Translations under genes and position numbers: made by a program
In this document: one piece after another, positions 14,465 through 23,878 of the stretch
Layout of the letters: each line of letters begins with the position of its first letter
Numbering within the stretch: position 1 is the stretch's first letter
Origin: Gemmobacter fulvus
GTDB lineage: Bacteria; Pseudomonadota; Alphaproteobacteria; Rhodobacterales; Rhodobacteraceae
Assembly (NCBI RefSeq): GCF_018798885.1
Contig: NZ_CP076361.1
Location: forward strand, 2,013,501-2,077,500
DNA length: 64,000 nt
Reading direction: 5' to 3'
The notes under the pieces: model-generated
What the model was told of the DNA's origin: nothing
Seen by the model: the letters and a program-made list of their open reading frames with translations, nothing else
The model's database searches: none

Positions 14465-16582
14465 TCACCGGGTGAAAGCTTGAACATTGCCGGCATCCAC
14501 ATTCAGGATATTGCCGGTGGATTTGGCAGACAGATCCGAGGCAAAGAAATAGGCCCCCTCGGCAATATCCTCGGGCAGGACCGAGCGTTTGAGCATGGAG
14601 CGTTGGCGATACATTTCCTCCAGCCCTTCCTTGTCCTTGCCATAGGTCGAGGCGCGCTGATCCAGCCATTCGCCCGACCAGATCTTGCTGCCGCGCAGCA
14701 CCGCGTCGGGATTGACCACATTCACCCGGATTCCGGCCTCGGCCCCTTCCAGCGCCAGACAGCGCGCCAAATGGATCTCGGCGGCCTTGGCGGTGCAATA
14801 GGCCGCCGCGTTCGGGCTGGCGGCAAGGCCGTTTTTCGAGGCGACGAACACCACCGACCCGCCGATGCCCTGGGTGCGGAAACATTTGAATGCTTCGCGT
14901 GACACAAGGAAATAGCCGGTGCTGAGGATATCCATGTTCTTGTTCCACAGGGCGAGGCTGGTCTCCTCGATCGGGGCGGAGGAGGCGATTCCGGCATTGG
15001 ACACCAGAATATCCAGCCCGCCAAAGGCCAGCGCCGTCTGGGCATAGGCGGCGGTCACCTGTGCCTCGTCGGTCACATCCATCTGCACGACGCGCACCAT
15101 ATCCGCGCCAAAGCGGCTGGCGAGATTGGCCTTCACCGCCTCCAGCGCCGTGGCATCAATATCGGCCAGCATCACGCAGGCCCCCTCCTGCAAGAAGCGT
15201 TCCGCCGTGGCAGAGCCGATGCCCCCCGCGCCGCCGGTCACAAAGGCCACCCGCCCGGCCAGCGCCTTCGGCTTGGGCATCCGTTGCAGCTTGGCCTCTT
15301 CCAACAGCCAGTATTCGATGTCGAAGGCCTCCTGTTCGGGCAGGCCGCAATAGTCCGACACGGTCGACGCGCCGCGCATCACATTGATGGCGTTCACGTA
15401 GAACTCACCCGAAATGCGGGCGGTCGCCTTGTCTTTGGCGAAGGTGATCATGCCGACGCCGGGCACCAGATAGACCACCGCATTGGGGTCGCGCAGCGGC
15501 GGGCTGTCGGGGTGTTTGCAGCGGTCGTAATAAGCGGCGTAATCGGCGCGATAGGCCGCGACCTGTGCGGGTAGACCGGCCAGAACCGCGTCGATATTGT
15601 TCAGCGCCGGATCGAAATCCACCACCAGCGGGCGGATCTTCGTGCGCAGAAAGTGATCGGGGCAGGAGGTGCCAAGTGCGGCAAGCGGGGCCATCCCGGC
15701 GGCATTGACGAAGTCCAGCACGGCGGGCTGATCGTCGAAATGGCCGACCATGTGCTGCGCCCCCGACACCATGCCGCGAATCGCGGGCATCAGGCGCGCC
15801 GCCACGGCGCGGCGATCATCTTCGCGCAGCGATGCGTGTTTCTGACCGCCAAAGATGGTTTTGCCCGTGGTTTCGGTGGCGAACCATTCCATTGCCTGAT
15901 TGATGATGCGCAGCGTGGTCTGATAGCAGGTCTTTGCATCGTCATCCCAGGTGAACAGGCCATGGCTTTCCAGCACGACGCCCTTCGCCTCGGGGTTCTT
16001 CAGACAGAAATCCTCCAGCCACAGGCCCAGCTCATAGCCCGGTTTCTTCCACGGCAGCCAGCCGATCTCGGAGCCGAAAATCTGCTGCGTCAGGGCGCGC
16101 GAATTCTTTGCCGCCGCAATCGCGATGATGGCATCGGGGTGCATGTGATCGACATGGTTCTTCGGCACATAGGCGTGCAGCGGGGTGTCGATGCTGGCCG
16201 CGCGCGGGTTCAGGTTGAAGGTGCAATGCGGCAGGTAGCCGACCATTTCGTCTTCAAATTCAACGCCGCGATAGACGCCCTTCAGGGCGCGCAGCTTGTC
16301 CATATAGAGCGTGGAAAACCCGTCCATCCTGATGGAGCCGACATCGCCGCCCGATCCCTTGACCCACAGAACCTCGACCATCTGCCCGGTCAGCGGATCG
16401 CGTTCCATCACCTTGGCCGAGGTATTGCCGCCGCCATAATTGGTGATGCGCTTGTCCGAGCCCAGCAGGTTGGAGCGATAGAGCAGCTTTTCCGGCTCGG
16501 TCATCGTCGCCGCGCGGGCATCATCCCACAGAGAGGGCAGGGCAGTGGTCTGGGGCCGGGGTTCGGCGGGGGTGTTGGTCAT
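14465..16582 (-). CDS. rhaD: Bifunctional rhamnulose-1-phosphate aldolase/short-chain dehydrogenase
   Basis: 705 residues in two domains. The N-terminal class II aldolase/adducin domain (about 15-400) has the zinc-site HMHPDAII and HCTFNLNPRAA regions. The C-terminal short-chain dehydrogenase (about 435-705) has the nucleotide motif VTGGAGGIGSA near residue 446 and the catalytic Tyr-x-x-x-Lys in AAYCTAKAAE. It splits rhamnulose-1-phosphate to dihydroxyacetone phosphate and L-lactaldehyde, and the fused dehydrogenase oxidises the aldehyde. The second of two ATGs (16582) is preferred because GGAGG lies 5 bases before it. It is first in the rhaD-rhaI operon, divergent from rhaR. Confidence 0.93.
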   Translation of the reverse strand: MTNTPAEPRPQTTALPSLWDDARAATMTEPEKLLYRSNLLGSDKRITNYGGGNTSAKVMERDPLTGQMVEVLWVKGSGGDVGSIRMDGFSTLYMDKLRALKGVYRGVEFEDEMVGYLPHCTFNLNPRAASIDTPLHAYVPKNHVDHMHPDAIIAIAAAKNSRALTQQIFGSEIGWLPWKKPGYELGLWLEDFCLKNPEAKGVVLESHGLFTWDDDAKTCYQTTLRIINQAMEWFATETTGKTIFGGQKHASLREDDRRAVAARLMPAIRGMVSGAQHMVGHFDDQPAVLDFVNAAGMAPLAALGTSCPDHFLRTKIRPLVVDFDPALNNIDAVLAGLPAQVAAYRADYAAYYDRCKHPDSPPLRDPNAVVYLVPGVGMITFAKDKATARISGEFYVNAINVMRGASTVSDYCGLPEQEAFDIEYWLLEEAKLQRMPKPKALAGRVAFVTGGAGGIGSATAERFLQEGACVMLADIDATALEAVKANLASRFGADMVRVVQMDVTDEAQVTAAYAQTALAFGGLDILVSNAGIASSAPIEETSLALWNKNMDILSTGYFLVSREAFKCFRTQGIGGSVVFVASKNGLAASPNAAAYCTAKAAEIHLARCLALEGAEAGIRVNVVNPDAVLRGSKIWSGEWLDQRASTYGKDKEGLEEMYRQRSMLKRSVLPEDIAEGAYFFASDLSAKSTGNILNVDAGNVQAFTR

Positions 16583-16645
16583 CATATCCTCCCATCGCGC
16601 GGGCATCGTGCCGCGCCTCCTTGCCGCGAAATGTGCCAGCCCGTG

Positions 16646-16725
16646 GCAGAATGTCAATCATTTTCAATCAAGATCAGTCATTGTGCGTGCGCAGAATGAC
16701 ATTCTGCGATTGAAAATGATTGACA
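16646..16725. promoter_or_regulatory. Palindromic rha operator/promoter region between rhaD and rhaR
   Basis: Two 18-base elements, TGTCAATCATTTTCAATC (16652-16669) and GATTGAAAATGATTGACA (16708-16725), are perfect inverted copies of each other 38 bases apart. Between them sits a 17-base palindrome, GCAGAATG-A-CATTCTGC (16691-16707), and GCAGAATG occurs again at 16646-16653 beside the left arm. Such paired AT-rich arms in a divergent gap are what a DeoR-type repressor dimer or tetramer would bind to control both rhaDI and rhaRSTPQUK. Binding by RhaR is inferred; the repeats are directly visible. Confidence 0.75.
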
Positions 16726-16768
16726 AAGATTGAATGAGATGGAAACTCTGTGTCCAAGGGAGGCCACA

Positions 16769-17578
16769 ATGCACGAAAGTGAACGCCACAGGATCATCCT
16801 ATCTGCCGTGCAGGAGCGCCCCGTTGCGACGGTGGTCGATCTTTGCAGCCTGACCGGCGCGTCAGAAGCGACGATCCGCCGCGATATTGCCACTCTACAC
16901 GTCCAGAAAAAGCTGCGCCGGGTGCGCGGCGGTGCCGAGGCGATTGCGCCGCCGCAATTCGTCGGGCTGGCGGGGCGGCCGTTTTCGGTGAACGAAACCT
17001 TCAACATCGCGCAGAAACGCGCAATTGCCCGCGCGGCGGTGGATCTGTGCGACGAGGGCGATGCCATCATCATCAATGGCGGCACGACCACGTTCCAGAT
17101 GGTGCATCCGCTGTCGGCGCGCCGCTTGCAGGTGCTGACCAACAGCTTTCCGATTGCGGAACATCTGCTGAAACATTCGCGCAATACCGTCCTGCTGCCC
17201 GGTGGCGCGATCTACCGCGAGCAGAACATCATCCTGTCGCCCTTCGACAATGATGTGACGCGCAACTTCTATGCCCGCCGCATGTTCATGGGCGCGCAGG
17301 GGCTTGGCCCGCTGGGGTTGATGGAGGCCGATCCGCTGCTGATCCAGGCCGAGCAAAAGCTGATCGGGCAGGCGGACGAACTGGTCGTGCTGGTCGATTC
17401 CAGCAAATTCCGCAACCGCTCCAGCCTGATCCTGTGCCCGCTGAGCCGCATCCACACCGTCATCACCGATGACCGGATCGAGGATCGCGCTGCACAGATG
17501 CTGGAGGCGGCAGAGATCAGATTGATCGTGGCAGAGCTGGCCGCGACAGACCGAAAAGGCATCGCGCAGGAGGAATAG
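16769..17578 (+). CDS. rhaR: DeoR-family regulator of rhamnose genes
   Basis: 269 residues. The N-terminal DeoR helix-turn-helix (about 5-57) contains VVDLCSLTGASEATIRRDIA, and the C-terminal DeoRC sugar-phosphate sensor domain (about 80-250) contains DAIIINGGTTTFQM and ELVVLVDSSKFRNRS. It is the expected repressor of rhamnose uptake and catabolism in the Rhizobium-type system. The ATG at 16769 has AAGGGAGG 5 bases upstream; an in-frame upstream start at 16730 is less likely. It is followed 32 bases later by rhaS, so regulator and transporter are one operon. Confidence 0.9.
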   Translation: MHESERHRIILSAVQERPVATVVDLCSLTGASEATIRRDIATLHVQKKLRRVRGGAEAIAPPQFVGLAGRPFSVNETFNIAQKRAIARAAVDLCDEGDAIIINGGTTTFQMVHPLSARRLQVLTNSFPIAEHLLKHSRNTVLLPGGAIYREQNIILSPFDNDVTRNFYARRMFMGAQGLGPLGLMEADPLLIQAEQKLIGQADELVVLVDSSKFRNRSSLILCPLSRIHTVITDDRIEDRAAQMLEAAEIRLIVAELAATDRKGIAQEE

Positions 17579-17610
17579 CGCGGGCCGCAACCGCTCAGGG
17601 GAGGAACCAC

Positions 17611-18600
17611 ATGAGCATTCTGAGGAAAGCACTCACCACCGCCGCACTGGCAACAGCCTTGATCGCCACCGGTGCCCATGCCGAAACCAAACGCATCGCA
17701 ATCGTCGTCAAGGCGCTGGGCATCGGTTTCTTCGAGGCGGCGGCCAAAGGGGCCGAAGAGGCGGCGAAAGAGCTGGGCGATGTGGAGATCATCTATACCG
17801 GCCCGACCGACACCACCGCCGAAGGCCAGATCGAGGTGATCAACGCCCTGATCGCGCAAAAGGTGGATGCGATTGCCGTCTCGGCCAATGACACCGATGC
17901 GCTGGTGCCGACGCTGAAAAAGGCGATGGATCGCGGCATCACCGTCATTTCCTGGGATTCGGGTGTGGCCGCCGAGGGCCGCATGATGCACCTGAACCCC
18001 TCGTCCAACCCGCTGATCGGCAACATGATCATCAAGCTGGCCGCCGACAATCTGCCCGAGGGCGGCGAAGTGGCGGTGCTGTCGGCCACCACCACCTCGA
18101 CCAACCAGAACACCTGGATCGAAGAGATGAACAAGGTGATGGGCAATTATCCGGGCATCACCGTTGTCGGCACGGTTTATGGCGACGATCTTGCGGATAA
18201 ATCCTACCGCGAGGCGCAGGGCCTGATGCAGACCTATCCCAACCTGAAAGCCATCATCGCGCCGACCAGCGTCGGCATCGTGGCGGCGGCGCAGGCGGTG
18301 ACCGATGCGGGCAAGGCCGGGCAGATCAACGTGACGGGGCTTGGGCTGCCGTCGGAAATGGCGGGCCATGTGAAATCGGGCGCGTCGAAATCCTTCGCGA
18401 TCTGGAACCCGATTGATCTGGGCTATTCGGCGACGATGATCGCCTACAACCTGTCGAACGGTGCCAAGGCCGAGGCGGGCGCGGCAATCCCGATGGGCCG
18501 CATGGGCAGCGTGACGCTGGATGACAAGCTGGAAGGCGCCATGGCCGATCCGTTTGTCTATGACGCGACGAATATCGACGCCTTCTCGTCGATTTTCTGA
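17611..18600 (+). CDS. rhaS: Rhamnose ABC transporter periplasmic binding protein
   Basis: 329 residues. A signal peptide of about 24 residues (ending in GAHA) is followed by a type I periplasmic binding fold (RbsB/LacI-like): KRIAIVVKALGIGFFEAA, IEVINALIAQKVDAIAVSAND and VTVISWDSG-like ITVISWDSG. It binds rhamnose in the periplasm and delivers it to RhaPQ. The ribosome site GGGGAGG lies just upstream. A strong hairpin follows the stop, which would let this gene be expressed more than the membrane and ATPase genes, as is usual for binding proteins. Confidence 0.93.
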   Translation: MSILRKALTTAALATALIATGAHAETKRIAIVVKALGIGFFEAAAKGAEEAAKELGDVEIIYTGPTDTTAEGQIEVINALIAQKVDAIAVSANDTDALVPTLKKAMDRGITVISWDSGVAAEGRMMHLNPSSNPLIGNMIIKLAADNLPEGGEVAVLSATTTSTNQNTWIEEMNKVMGNYPGITVVGTVYGDDLADKSYREAQGLMQTYPNLKAIIAPTSVGIVAAAQAVTDAGKAGQINVTGLGLPSEMAGHVKSGASKSFAIWNPIDLGYSATMIAYNLSNGAKAEAGAAIPMGRMGSVTLDDKLEGAMADPFVYDATNIDAFSSIF

Positions 18601-18606
18601 GGCGCG

Positions 18607-18634
18607 GGCCCGGCGTCAGCGCCGGGCCTTCCTT
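18607..18634 (+). terminator. Hairpin between rhaS and rhaT (attenuating terminator or mRNA-stabilising stem)
   Basis: A perfect 9-bp stem, GGCCCGGCG (18607-18615) and CGCCGGGCC (18620-18628), with a TCAG loop is followed by TTCCTT. It starts 7 bases past the rhaS stop and 25 bases before rhaT. It probably limits readthrough or protects the upstream mRNA. Confidence 0.65.
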
Positions 18635-18658
18635 CCCCTTTCAGTCAAGGTTTTCCCC

Positions 18659-20191
18659 ATGCAGGCGCAACCCGTTGCCGCGACCGGCACCGCATCCCCG
18701 GTGCTGCGCCTTCGCGGCATCACCAAATCCTTCCCCGGCGTGCGGGCCTTGAACGGGGTGCAGCTTGACCTTTTTCCCGGTCAGGTCACCGCCCTGATCG
18801 GGGAAAACGGCGCAGGCAAATCGACCATCGTTAAAATCCTGACCGGCATCTATCAGCCGGACGAAGGCACGATTGCGGTGGATGGGCAGGAGACCCGCTT
18901 TACCACCGCACAGGCGGCAGGCGCGGCGGGGGTGACGGCGATCCATCAGGAAACCGTGCTGTTCGATGAGCTGACCGTGGCCGAGAACATCTTTATCGGC
19001 CATGCGCCGCGCACCCGGCTTGGCCTAATCGACTGGCGCGCGTTGTTTGAACAGGCGCGTGTGTTGCTGGCGCGGATTGGCGCGGATCTGAATCCGCACA
19101 GCAAGTTGCGGGATCTGGGGATTGCGTCGAAACATCTGGTGGCGATTGCCCGCGCGCTGTCGATCGACGCGCGGGTGGTGATCATGGATGAACCCACGGC
19201 GGCCTTGTCGCACAAGGAAATCCACGAGCTTTACGATCTGGTGGACCGGCTGAAGGCCGAGGGCAAAGCCATCCTGTTCATCAGCCACAAGTTCGACGAG
19301 ATCTTTCGCATCGCGGATCGTTTCACCGTGTTCCGCGATGGCCAGTTCATTGCCGATGGCCAGATGGCCGATGTGACCGAGGCGCAGCTGGTGCAGATGA
19401 TGGTGGGGCGCGCCGTCGATCAGATCTATCCCAAACGCCCGGCGCGGCTGGGGGCACCGATGCTGACGGTCTCGGGCTATTGCCATCCGACCGAATTTGC
19501 CGACATCGGCTTTACCCTGCACGCGGGCGAGATTCTGGGCTTTTACGGTCTGGTCGGCGCTGGCCGGTCCGAGGTGATGCAGGCGCTGTTCGGCATCACC
19601 AGACCATCGAAAGGCGCCTGCCGCGTCGGCGATGATGTGCGGGTGATCCGCAGCACGGCGCAGGCGGTCGAGGCGGGCATCGTCTATGTGCCCGAAGATC
19701 GCGGACGGCAGGGGGCGGTGAAGGGGCTGCCGATCTTTCAGAACGTCACGCTGCCCTCGCTGGGCCGCACCTCACGCCACGGCTTCCTGCGGCTGGCCGA
19801 AGAGTTCAAGCTGGCGCGCGACTATACCCAAAGGCTTGATCTGCGGGCGGCAAGCCTCGATCAGGATGTGGGCCTGCTGTCGGGCGGCAATCAGCAAAAG
19901 GTGGTCATCGCCAAATGGCTGGCCACCAAGCCGCGCGTGATCATTCTGGATGAACCGACCAAGGGCATCGACATCGGATCGAAGGCTGCCGTGCATGATT
20001 TCATGTCGGAACTCGCCGCCGAAGGCTTGGCCGTGATCATGGTCAGCTCTGAAATCCCCGAGGTCCTGGGCATGTCGGACCGGGTGATCGTGATGCGCGA
20101 GGGGCGCATTGCAGCCGAATTCAAGGGCGAGGCGATGACGCCCGAAAACCTTGTGCGCGCCGCCGTCGGCATCGAAGGAGAGGCAGCATGA
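18659..20191 (+). CDS. rhaT: Rhamnose ABC transporter ATP-binding protein (two ABC domains)
   Basis: 510 residues with two fused ABC domains, as in the CUT2 sugar importers (RbsA/XylG). Domain 1 has Walker A GENGAGKST near residue 50 and Walker [13 protein letters not shown]; its signature is degenerate (ASKHLVAIARAL), as is common for this family. Domain 2 has a degenerate Walker A (GLVGAGRSE near 298), an intact signature LSGGNQQKV near 407 and Walker B VIILDEPTKGID. The start ATG at 18659 fits the normal family N-terminus; upstream in-frame sequence overlaps rhaS. The stop overlaps the rhaP start (ATGA). Confidence 0.93.
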   Translation: MQAQPVAATGTASPVLRLRGITKSFPGVRALNGVQLDLFPGQVTALIGENGAGKSTIVKILTGIYQPDEGTIAVDGQETRFTTAQAAGAAGVTAIHQETVLFDELTVAENIFIGHAPRTRLGLIDWRALFEQARVLLARIGADLNPHSKLRDLGIASKHLVAIARALSIDARVVIMDEPTAALSHKEIHELYDLVDRLKAEGKAILFISHKFDEIFRIADRFTVFRDGQFIADGQMADVTEAQLVQMMVGRAVDQIYPKRPARLGAPMLTVSGYCHPTEFADIGFTLHAGEILGFYGLVGAGRSEVMQALFGITRPSKGACRVGDDVRVIRSTAQAVEAGIVYVPEDRGRQGAVKGLPIFQNVTLPSLGRTSRHGFLRLAEEFKLARDYTQRLDLRAASLDQDVGLLSGGNQQKVVIAKWLATKPRVIILDEPTKGIDIGSKAAVHDFMSELAAEGLAVIMVSSEIPEVLGMSDRVIVMREGRIAAEFKGEAMTPENLVRAAVGIEGEAA

Positions 20192-21159
20192 CCCTGTTCA
20201 AATCACGCGAGGCCATTCTGGCGGCGGCCATTCTGGGCCTGCTGGCGCTGATTGCCACCCGGTTTCCGGGCTTTATCGCGCCGGGCAATCTGGCACGGGT
20301 GTTCACCGATACCTCGCCCCTCATCATTCTGGCACTGGGGCAGATGGTGGTGATCCTGACCAAATGTATCGACCTGTCGGTGGCGGCAAATCTGGCGCTG
20401 ACCGGGATGCTGGCCGCGATGATGAATGGCATGGGCGTGCCCCTGCCGCTGATCCTGCTGACGGTGGTGGCGCTGGGCGCGGTGATGGGCGCTGTGAACG
20501 GCTTTTTCGTCTGGAAGCTGGATATTCCGTCGATTGTGGTCACGCTGGGCACGATGACCATCTATCGCGGCCTGATCTTTCTGCTGACCGATGGCAAATG
20601 GATCAATGCGCATCAGATGACCGACGGGTTCAAGGCCTTCCCGCGCATGGTGATCCTTGGCCTGCCGGTCATGGCGTGGATTGCGGTGGCGGTGGTGGCG
20701 GGCTTTGCCGTTCTGGTCAAGCGCACCGCGCTGGGCCGGGCCTTCTTTGCGGTGGGCGGCAATCCTCATGCCGCCGTCTATACCGGCATCTCGGTCGGGC
20801 GAACGCAATTTGCCGCCTTTGTGATTTCCGGCGCGCTGGCGGGGTTTACCGGCTATCTGTGGGTCGCGCGTTATGCGGTGGCCTATGTTGATATCGCGGG
20901 CGGGTTTGAACTGGATGTGGTCGCCGCCTGTGTGATCGGGGGCATCGCCATTGCGGGCGGGGCCGGATCGGTGGGCGGGGCCGTGCTGGGCGCGCTGTTT
21001 CTGGGCATCGTGAAGAATGCGCTGCCGGTTGTGGGCATTTCACCCTTCTGGCAGATGGCGATTTCCGGCTCTGCCATCCTGATCGCCATTGCGTTCAACG
21101 CCAAAAGCTCTGCCGCCAAGGGCCGGCTTATCCTCAAAACTGCGGAGCATCGGGCATGA
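20188..21159 (+). CDS. rhaP: Rhamnose ABC transporter permease 1
   Basis: 323 residues of the CUT2 permease family (RbsC-like). It has eight to ten hydrophobic segments, the motif [17 protein letters not shown] in the first third and [18 protein letters not shown] near residue 190. It forms an inner-membrane channel together with RhaQ. Both ends overlap neighbouring genes by four bases, so rhaT, rhaP and rhaQ are translationally coupled. Confidence 0.92.
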   Translation: MTLFKSREAILAAAILGLLALIATRFPGFIAPGNLARVFTDTSPLIILALGQMVVILTKCIDLSVAANLALTGMLAAMMNGMGVPLPLILLTVVALGAVMGAVNGFFVWKLDIPSIVVTLGTMTIYRGLIFLLTDGKWINAHQMTDGFKAFPRMVILGLPVMAWIAVAVVAGFAVLVKRTALGRAFFAVGGNPHAAVYTGISVGRTQFAAFVISGALAGFTGYLWVARYAVAYVDIAGGFELDVVAACVIGGIAIAGGAGSVGGAVLGALFLGIVKNALPVVGISPFWQMAISGSAILIAIAFNAKSSAAKGRLILKTAEHRA

Positions 21160-22145
21160 CCTCTCCCACCCCCCGCCATATTCCCGACCGGCTTACCTCG
21201 CCCCTATCGCGAGCGCTGAAAAGCTGGGAGGCGCTGCTCTGCGTCACGGCGCTGGCCATTTTCATCGCCAATGCGCTGGCGTCACCATACTTCCTCGATC
21301 CGTGGAACCTGTCGGACGCCAGTTTCAACTTCACCGAAAAGGCGCTGATTGCCTTTGCCATGGCGATGCTGATCATCGCGGGCGAGATCGACCTGTCGGT
21401 CGCCTCGATCATCGCGCTGGCCTCGACCATCATGGGGCTGGCGATGAGCATGGGTGCCCCGGTGCCGGTTCTGGTGCTGCTGGGCATTGGCACCGGGCTG
21501 GCGGCGGGGGCGTTCAACGGGTTGCTGGTCACCCGCTTCAATCTGCCCTCCATCGTTGTGACCATCGGCACGATGAGCCTGTTCCGCGGCATCAGCTATA
21601 TCATTCTCGGCGACGGGGCCTATACCGGCTATCCGGCGGGGCTGGCCTGGTTCGGGCAGGGGTATGTCTGGTGGGTGTTCAGCGTGGAACTGGTGCTGTT
21701 CGCGCTGATGGCGGCGGTATTCTACATCCTGCTGCACCGGACCAATTTTGGCCGCGCGGTGTTTGCCATCGGCAACAATGCCACCGCCGCGCGGTTTTCC
21801 GGCATCCGGGTGGATCGGGTGCGGTTCACCCTGTTCCTGCTGACCGGGGGGATGAGCGGGCTTGCCGCCGTCTGCCTGACCTCGCGCCTCGGCTCCACCC
21901 GTCCCTCCATCGCAACGGGGTGGGAGCTGGAGGTGGTGACGATGGTGGTTCTGGGCGGCGTCAGTATTCTGGGCGGGTCCGGCTCTATTCCCGGTGTGGT
22001 GATTGCGGCGCTGGTCATGGGGCTGGTGACGTTCGGGCTTGGCCTGCTGAACGTGCCGGGCATCGTGATGTCGATCATTCTGGGGGTGCTGCTGATCGCG
22101 GTGATTGCGCTGCCCCGGCTGTGGGCGCGGGCACGGAGGGCATGA
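21156..22145 (+). CDS. rhaQ: Rhamnose ABC transporter permease 2
   Basis: 329 residues, the second CUT2 permease. Conserved family segments are [33 protein letters not shown] and [16 protein letters not shown], followed by [20 protein letters not shown]. It resembles RhaP but is clearly a separate sequence, so the channel is a heterodimer. The stop overlaps the mutarotase start, continuing the chain of overlapping genes. Confidence 0.92.
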   Translation: MTSPTPRHIPDRLTSPLSRALKSWEALLCVTALAIFIANALASPYFLDPWNLSDASFNFTEKALIAFAMAMLIIAGEIDLSVASIIALASTIMGLAMSMGAPVPVLVLLGIGTGLAAGAFNGLLVTRFNLPSIVVTIGTMSLFRGISYIILGDGAYTGYPAGLAWFGQGYVWWVFSVELVLFALMAAVFYILLHRTNFGRAVFAIGNNATAARFSGIRVDRVRFTLFLLTGGMSGLAAVCLTSRLGSTRPSIATGWELEVVTMVVLGGVSILGGSGSIPGVVIAALVMGLVTFGLGLLNVPGIVMSIILGVLLIAVIALPRLWARARRA

Positions 22146-22459
22146 TGGAGAAATACGCCTTCCGCATGACCCTGCTGCCCGGCATGGCGGACGAATACCG
22201 CCGCCGCCACGCGGACATCTGGCCCGAGCTGGTGGTGCTGCTGCAAGAGGCGGGTATCAGCGATTATTCCATCCATCTGGACCCCGAGACCGATGCGCTG
22301 TTCGGGGTGCTGTGGCGCCGCGCCGATCATGGCATGGCGGCGCTGCCCGATCATCCGGTGATGCGCCGGTGGTGGGCGCATATGGCCGATATCATGCAGA
22401 CCCATGCCGATCACGCGCCGGTGGCAGTGCCGCTGATTCCGATGTTTCATCTGCCATGA
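22142..22459 (+). CDS. rhaU: L-rhamnose mutarotase
   Basis: 105 residues, the typical size. The sequence opens with [21 protein letters not shown] and includes [18 protein letters not shown] and the tail [20 protein letters not shown]. Catalytic and sugar-binding histidine and tyrosine residues (DYSIHL) are present. It interconverts alpha and beta rhamnopyranose so that the isomerase or kinase receives its preferred anomer. It overlaps rhaQ upstream and rhaK downstream. Confidence 0.93.
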   Translation: MMEKYAFRMTLLPGMADEYRRRHADIWPELVVLLQEAGISDYSIHLDPETDALFGVLWRRADHGMAALPDHPVMRRWWAHMADIMQTHADHAPVAVPLIPMFHLP

Positions 22460-23811
22460 CGGCGCAGCACATTGCCGTCATCGACATCGGCAAGACCAAC
22501 GCCAAACTGGCGCTTGTCGATGCGCAGACGCTGACCGAGCTTGCGGTGGACACCCGGCCCAACACCGTCTTGCCCGGCCCGCCCTATCCGCATTTCGATA
22601 CCGAGGGCCATTGGGCCTTTCTGCTGGACGCGCTCGCGCGGTTTCATGCTGCGCACCGGATTGATGCGATTTCGATTACCACGCATGGGGCCTGTGCGGC
22701 ACTGCTGGCGGCGGATGGCACGCTGGCCGCCCCCGTGCTGGATTACGAGGATCCGCGCCCGGGCCAATCCGCCGCCTATGCGGCGCTGCGCCCGGATTTT
22801 GCCGAAACCGGATCACCGCGCCTTGCCATGGGGCTGAACCTTGGCGCGCAGCTTCACTGGCAACTGGCGCAGGATGACGGGCTTGCCGCGCGCACGGCGC
22901 AGGTGGTGACCTATCCGCAATATTGGGCGCATCGGCTGACCGGGGTGGCGGCCTGTGATGTCACTTCGCTCGGCTGCCATACCGATCTGTGGAACCCGTG
23001 GCGGGCGCAGCCCTCGGCCCTGCTGGAGCGCCTTGGGCTGGCCGGAAAGCTGGCGCCGTTGCAGCGCTGTGATGCCATTCTGGGCCCGATCCTGCCCGAT
23101 GTGGCACGGGCAACCGGCCTGCCCGCCGAAACGCCGGTGGTCTGCGGCCTCCATGACAGCAATGCCTCGCTGTTGCCGCATCTGTTGCAGCGCGAGGGAG
23201 CGTTTTCGGTGGTATCAACCGGCACATGGGTGGTGGTGATGACCATGGGGGGCGCGCCGGTCACGCTGGATCCGGGGCGCGATACGCTGGTCAACGTCAA
23301 TGCGCTGGGTCAGCCGGTGCCCTCGGCCCGGTTCATGGGCGGGCGCGAATATGACGAGATGCGCCCGCACCCCGAAGTGGCGGTATCGGAGCAGGATCGC
23401 CGCGCCGTTCTTGACCGCCAGCTGATGCTGCTGCCCGCCGTGCAGAGCGACAGCGGTCCCTATACCGGGCGCGTGGCGCGCTGGACCGGGGATGCCGAGG
23501 CGGGGCAGCGCAGTGTCGCGCTGTCCTGGTATCTGGCGCTGATGACAGCGGAATGTCTGCGCATGACAGGGGCGCAGGGGCCGGTGATTGTTGAAGGGCC
23601 GTTTGCCCGCAACGCCGACTATTGCCGGATGCTGTCAGCCGCGACCGGGCTTGCGGTCAGCGAGGCTGCCGGGCGCACCGGCACCGCCATTGGCGCGGCC
23701 CTGCTGCTGGCTCCGCGCCGCATGGCCGCCCCACCCCCAGCACCCGTGGTGCGGGATGATGCGCTGCGCGCCTATGCGCAGCTGTGGCAGGCGCGGGTGG
23801 CGCAGGCATAG
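22456..23811 (+). CDS. rhaK: Rhamnulokinase, FGGY sugar kinase family
   Basis: 451 residues. The N-terminal phosphate-binding segment is [15 protein letters not shown], and the central region holds [10 protein letters not shown] and [15 protein letters not shown], with VVSTGTWVV as the adenosine-binding part; the C-terminal lobe ends with [12 protein letters not shown]. It phosphorylates L-rhamnulose. In the rhizobial system the kinase is also needed for transport of the sugar. The ATG at 22456 overlaps the rhaU stop; upstream in-frame sequence is a shadow of rhaU. It is the last gene of rhaRSTPQUK. Confidence 0.9.
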   Translation: MTAQHIAVIDIGKTNAKLALVDAQTLTELAVDTRPNTVLPGPPYPHFDTEGHWAFLLDALARFHAAHRIDAISITTHGACAALLAADGTLAAPVLDYEDPRPGQSAAYAALRPDFAETGSPRLAMGLNLGAQLHWQLAQDDGLAARTAQVVTYPQYWAHRLTGVAACDVTSLGCHTDLWNPWRAQPSALLERLGLAGKLAPLQRCDAILGPILPDVARATGLPAETPVVCGLHDSNASLLPHLLQREGAFSVVSTGTWVVVMTMGGAPVTLDPGRDTLVNVNALGQPVPSARFMGGREYDEMRPHPEVAVSEQDRRAVLDRQLMLLPAVQSDSGPYTGRVARWTGDAEAGQRSVALSWYLALMTAECLRMTGAQGPVIVEGPFARNADYCRMLSAATGLAVSEAAGRTGTAIGAALLLAPRRMAAPPPAPVVRDDALRAYAQLWQARVAQA

Positions 23812-23821
23812 GCCACAAATG

Positions 23822-23851
23822 CACAGAGCCGCCCCGGTGGGCGGCCCTGTG
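23822..23851. terminator. Hairpin between convergent rhaK and argG
   Basis: A nested stem, CACAG/CTGTG outside and GCCGCCC/GGGCGGC inside with a short loop, lies between the two convergent stop codons (23811 and 23879). It has no long T-run on either side but is well placed to end both transcripts. Confidence 0.6.
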
Positions 23852-23878
23852 GCACTCAGCATCGGCTGGCTGTGGCGG

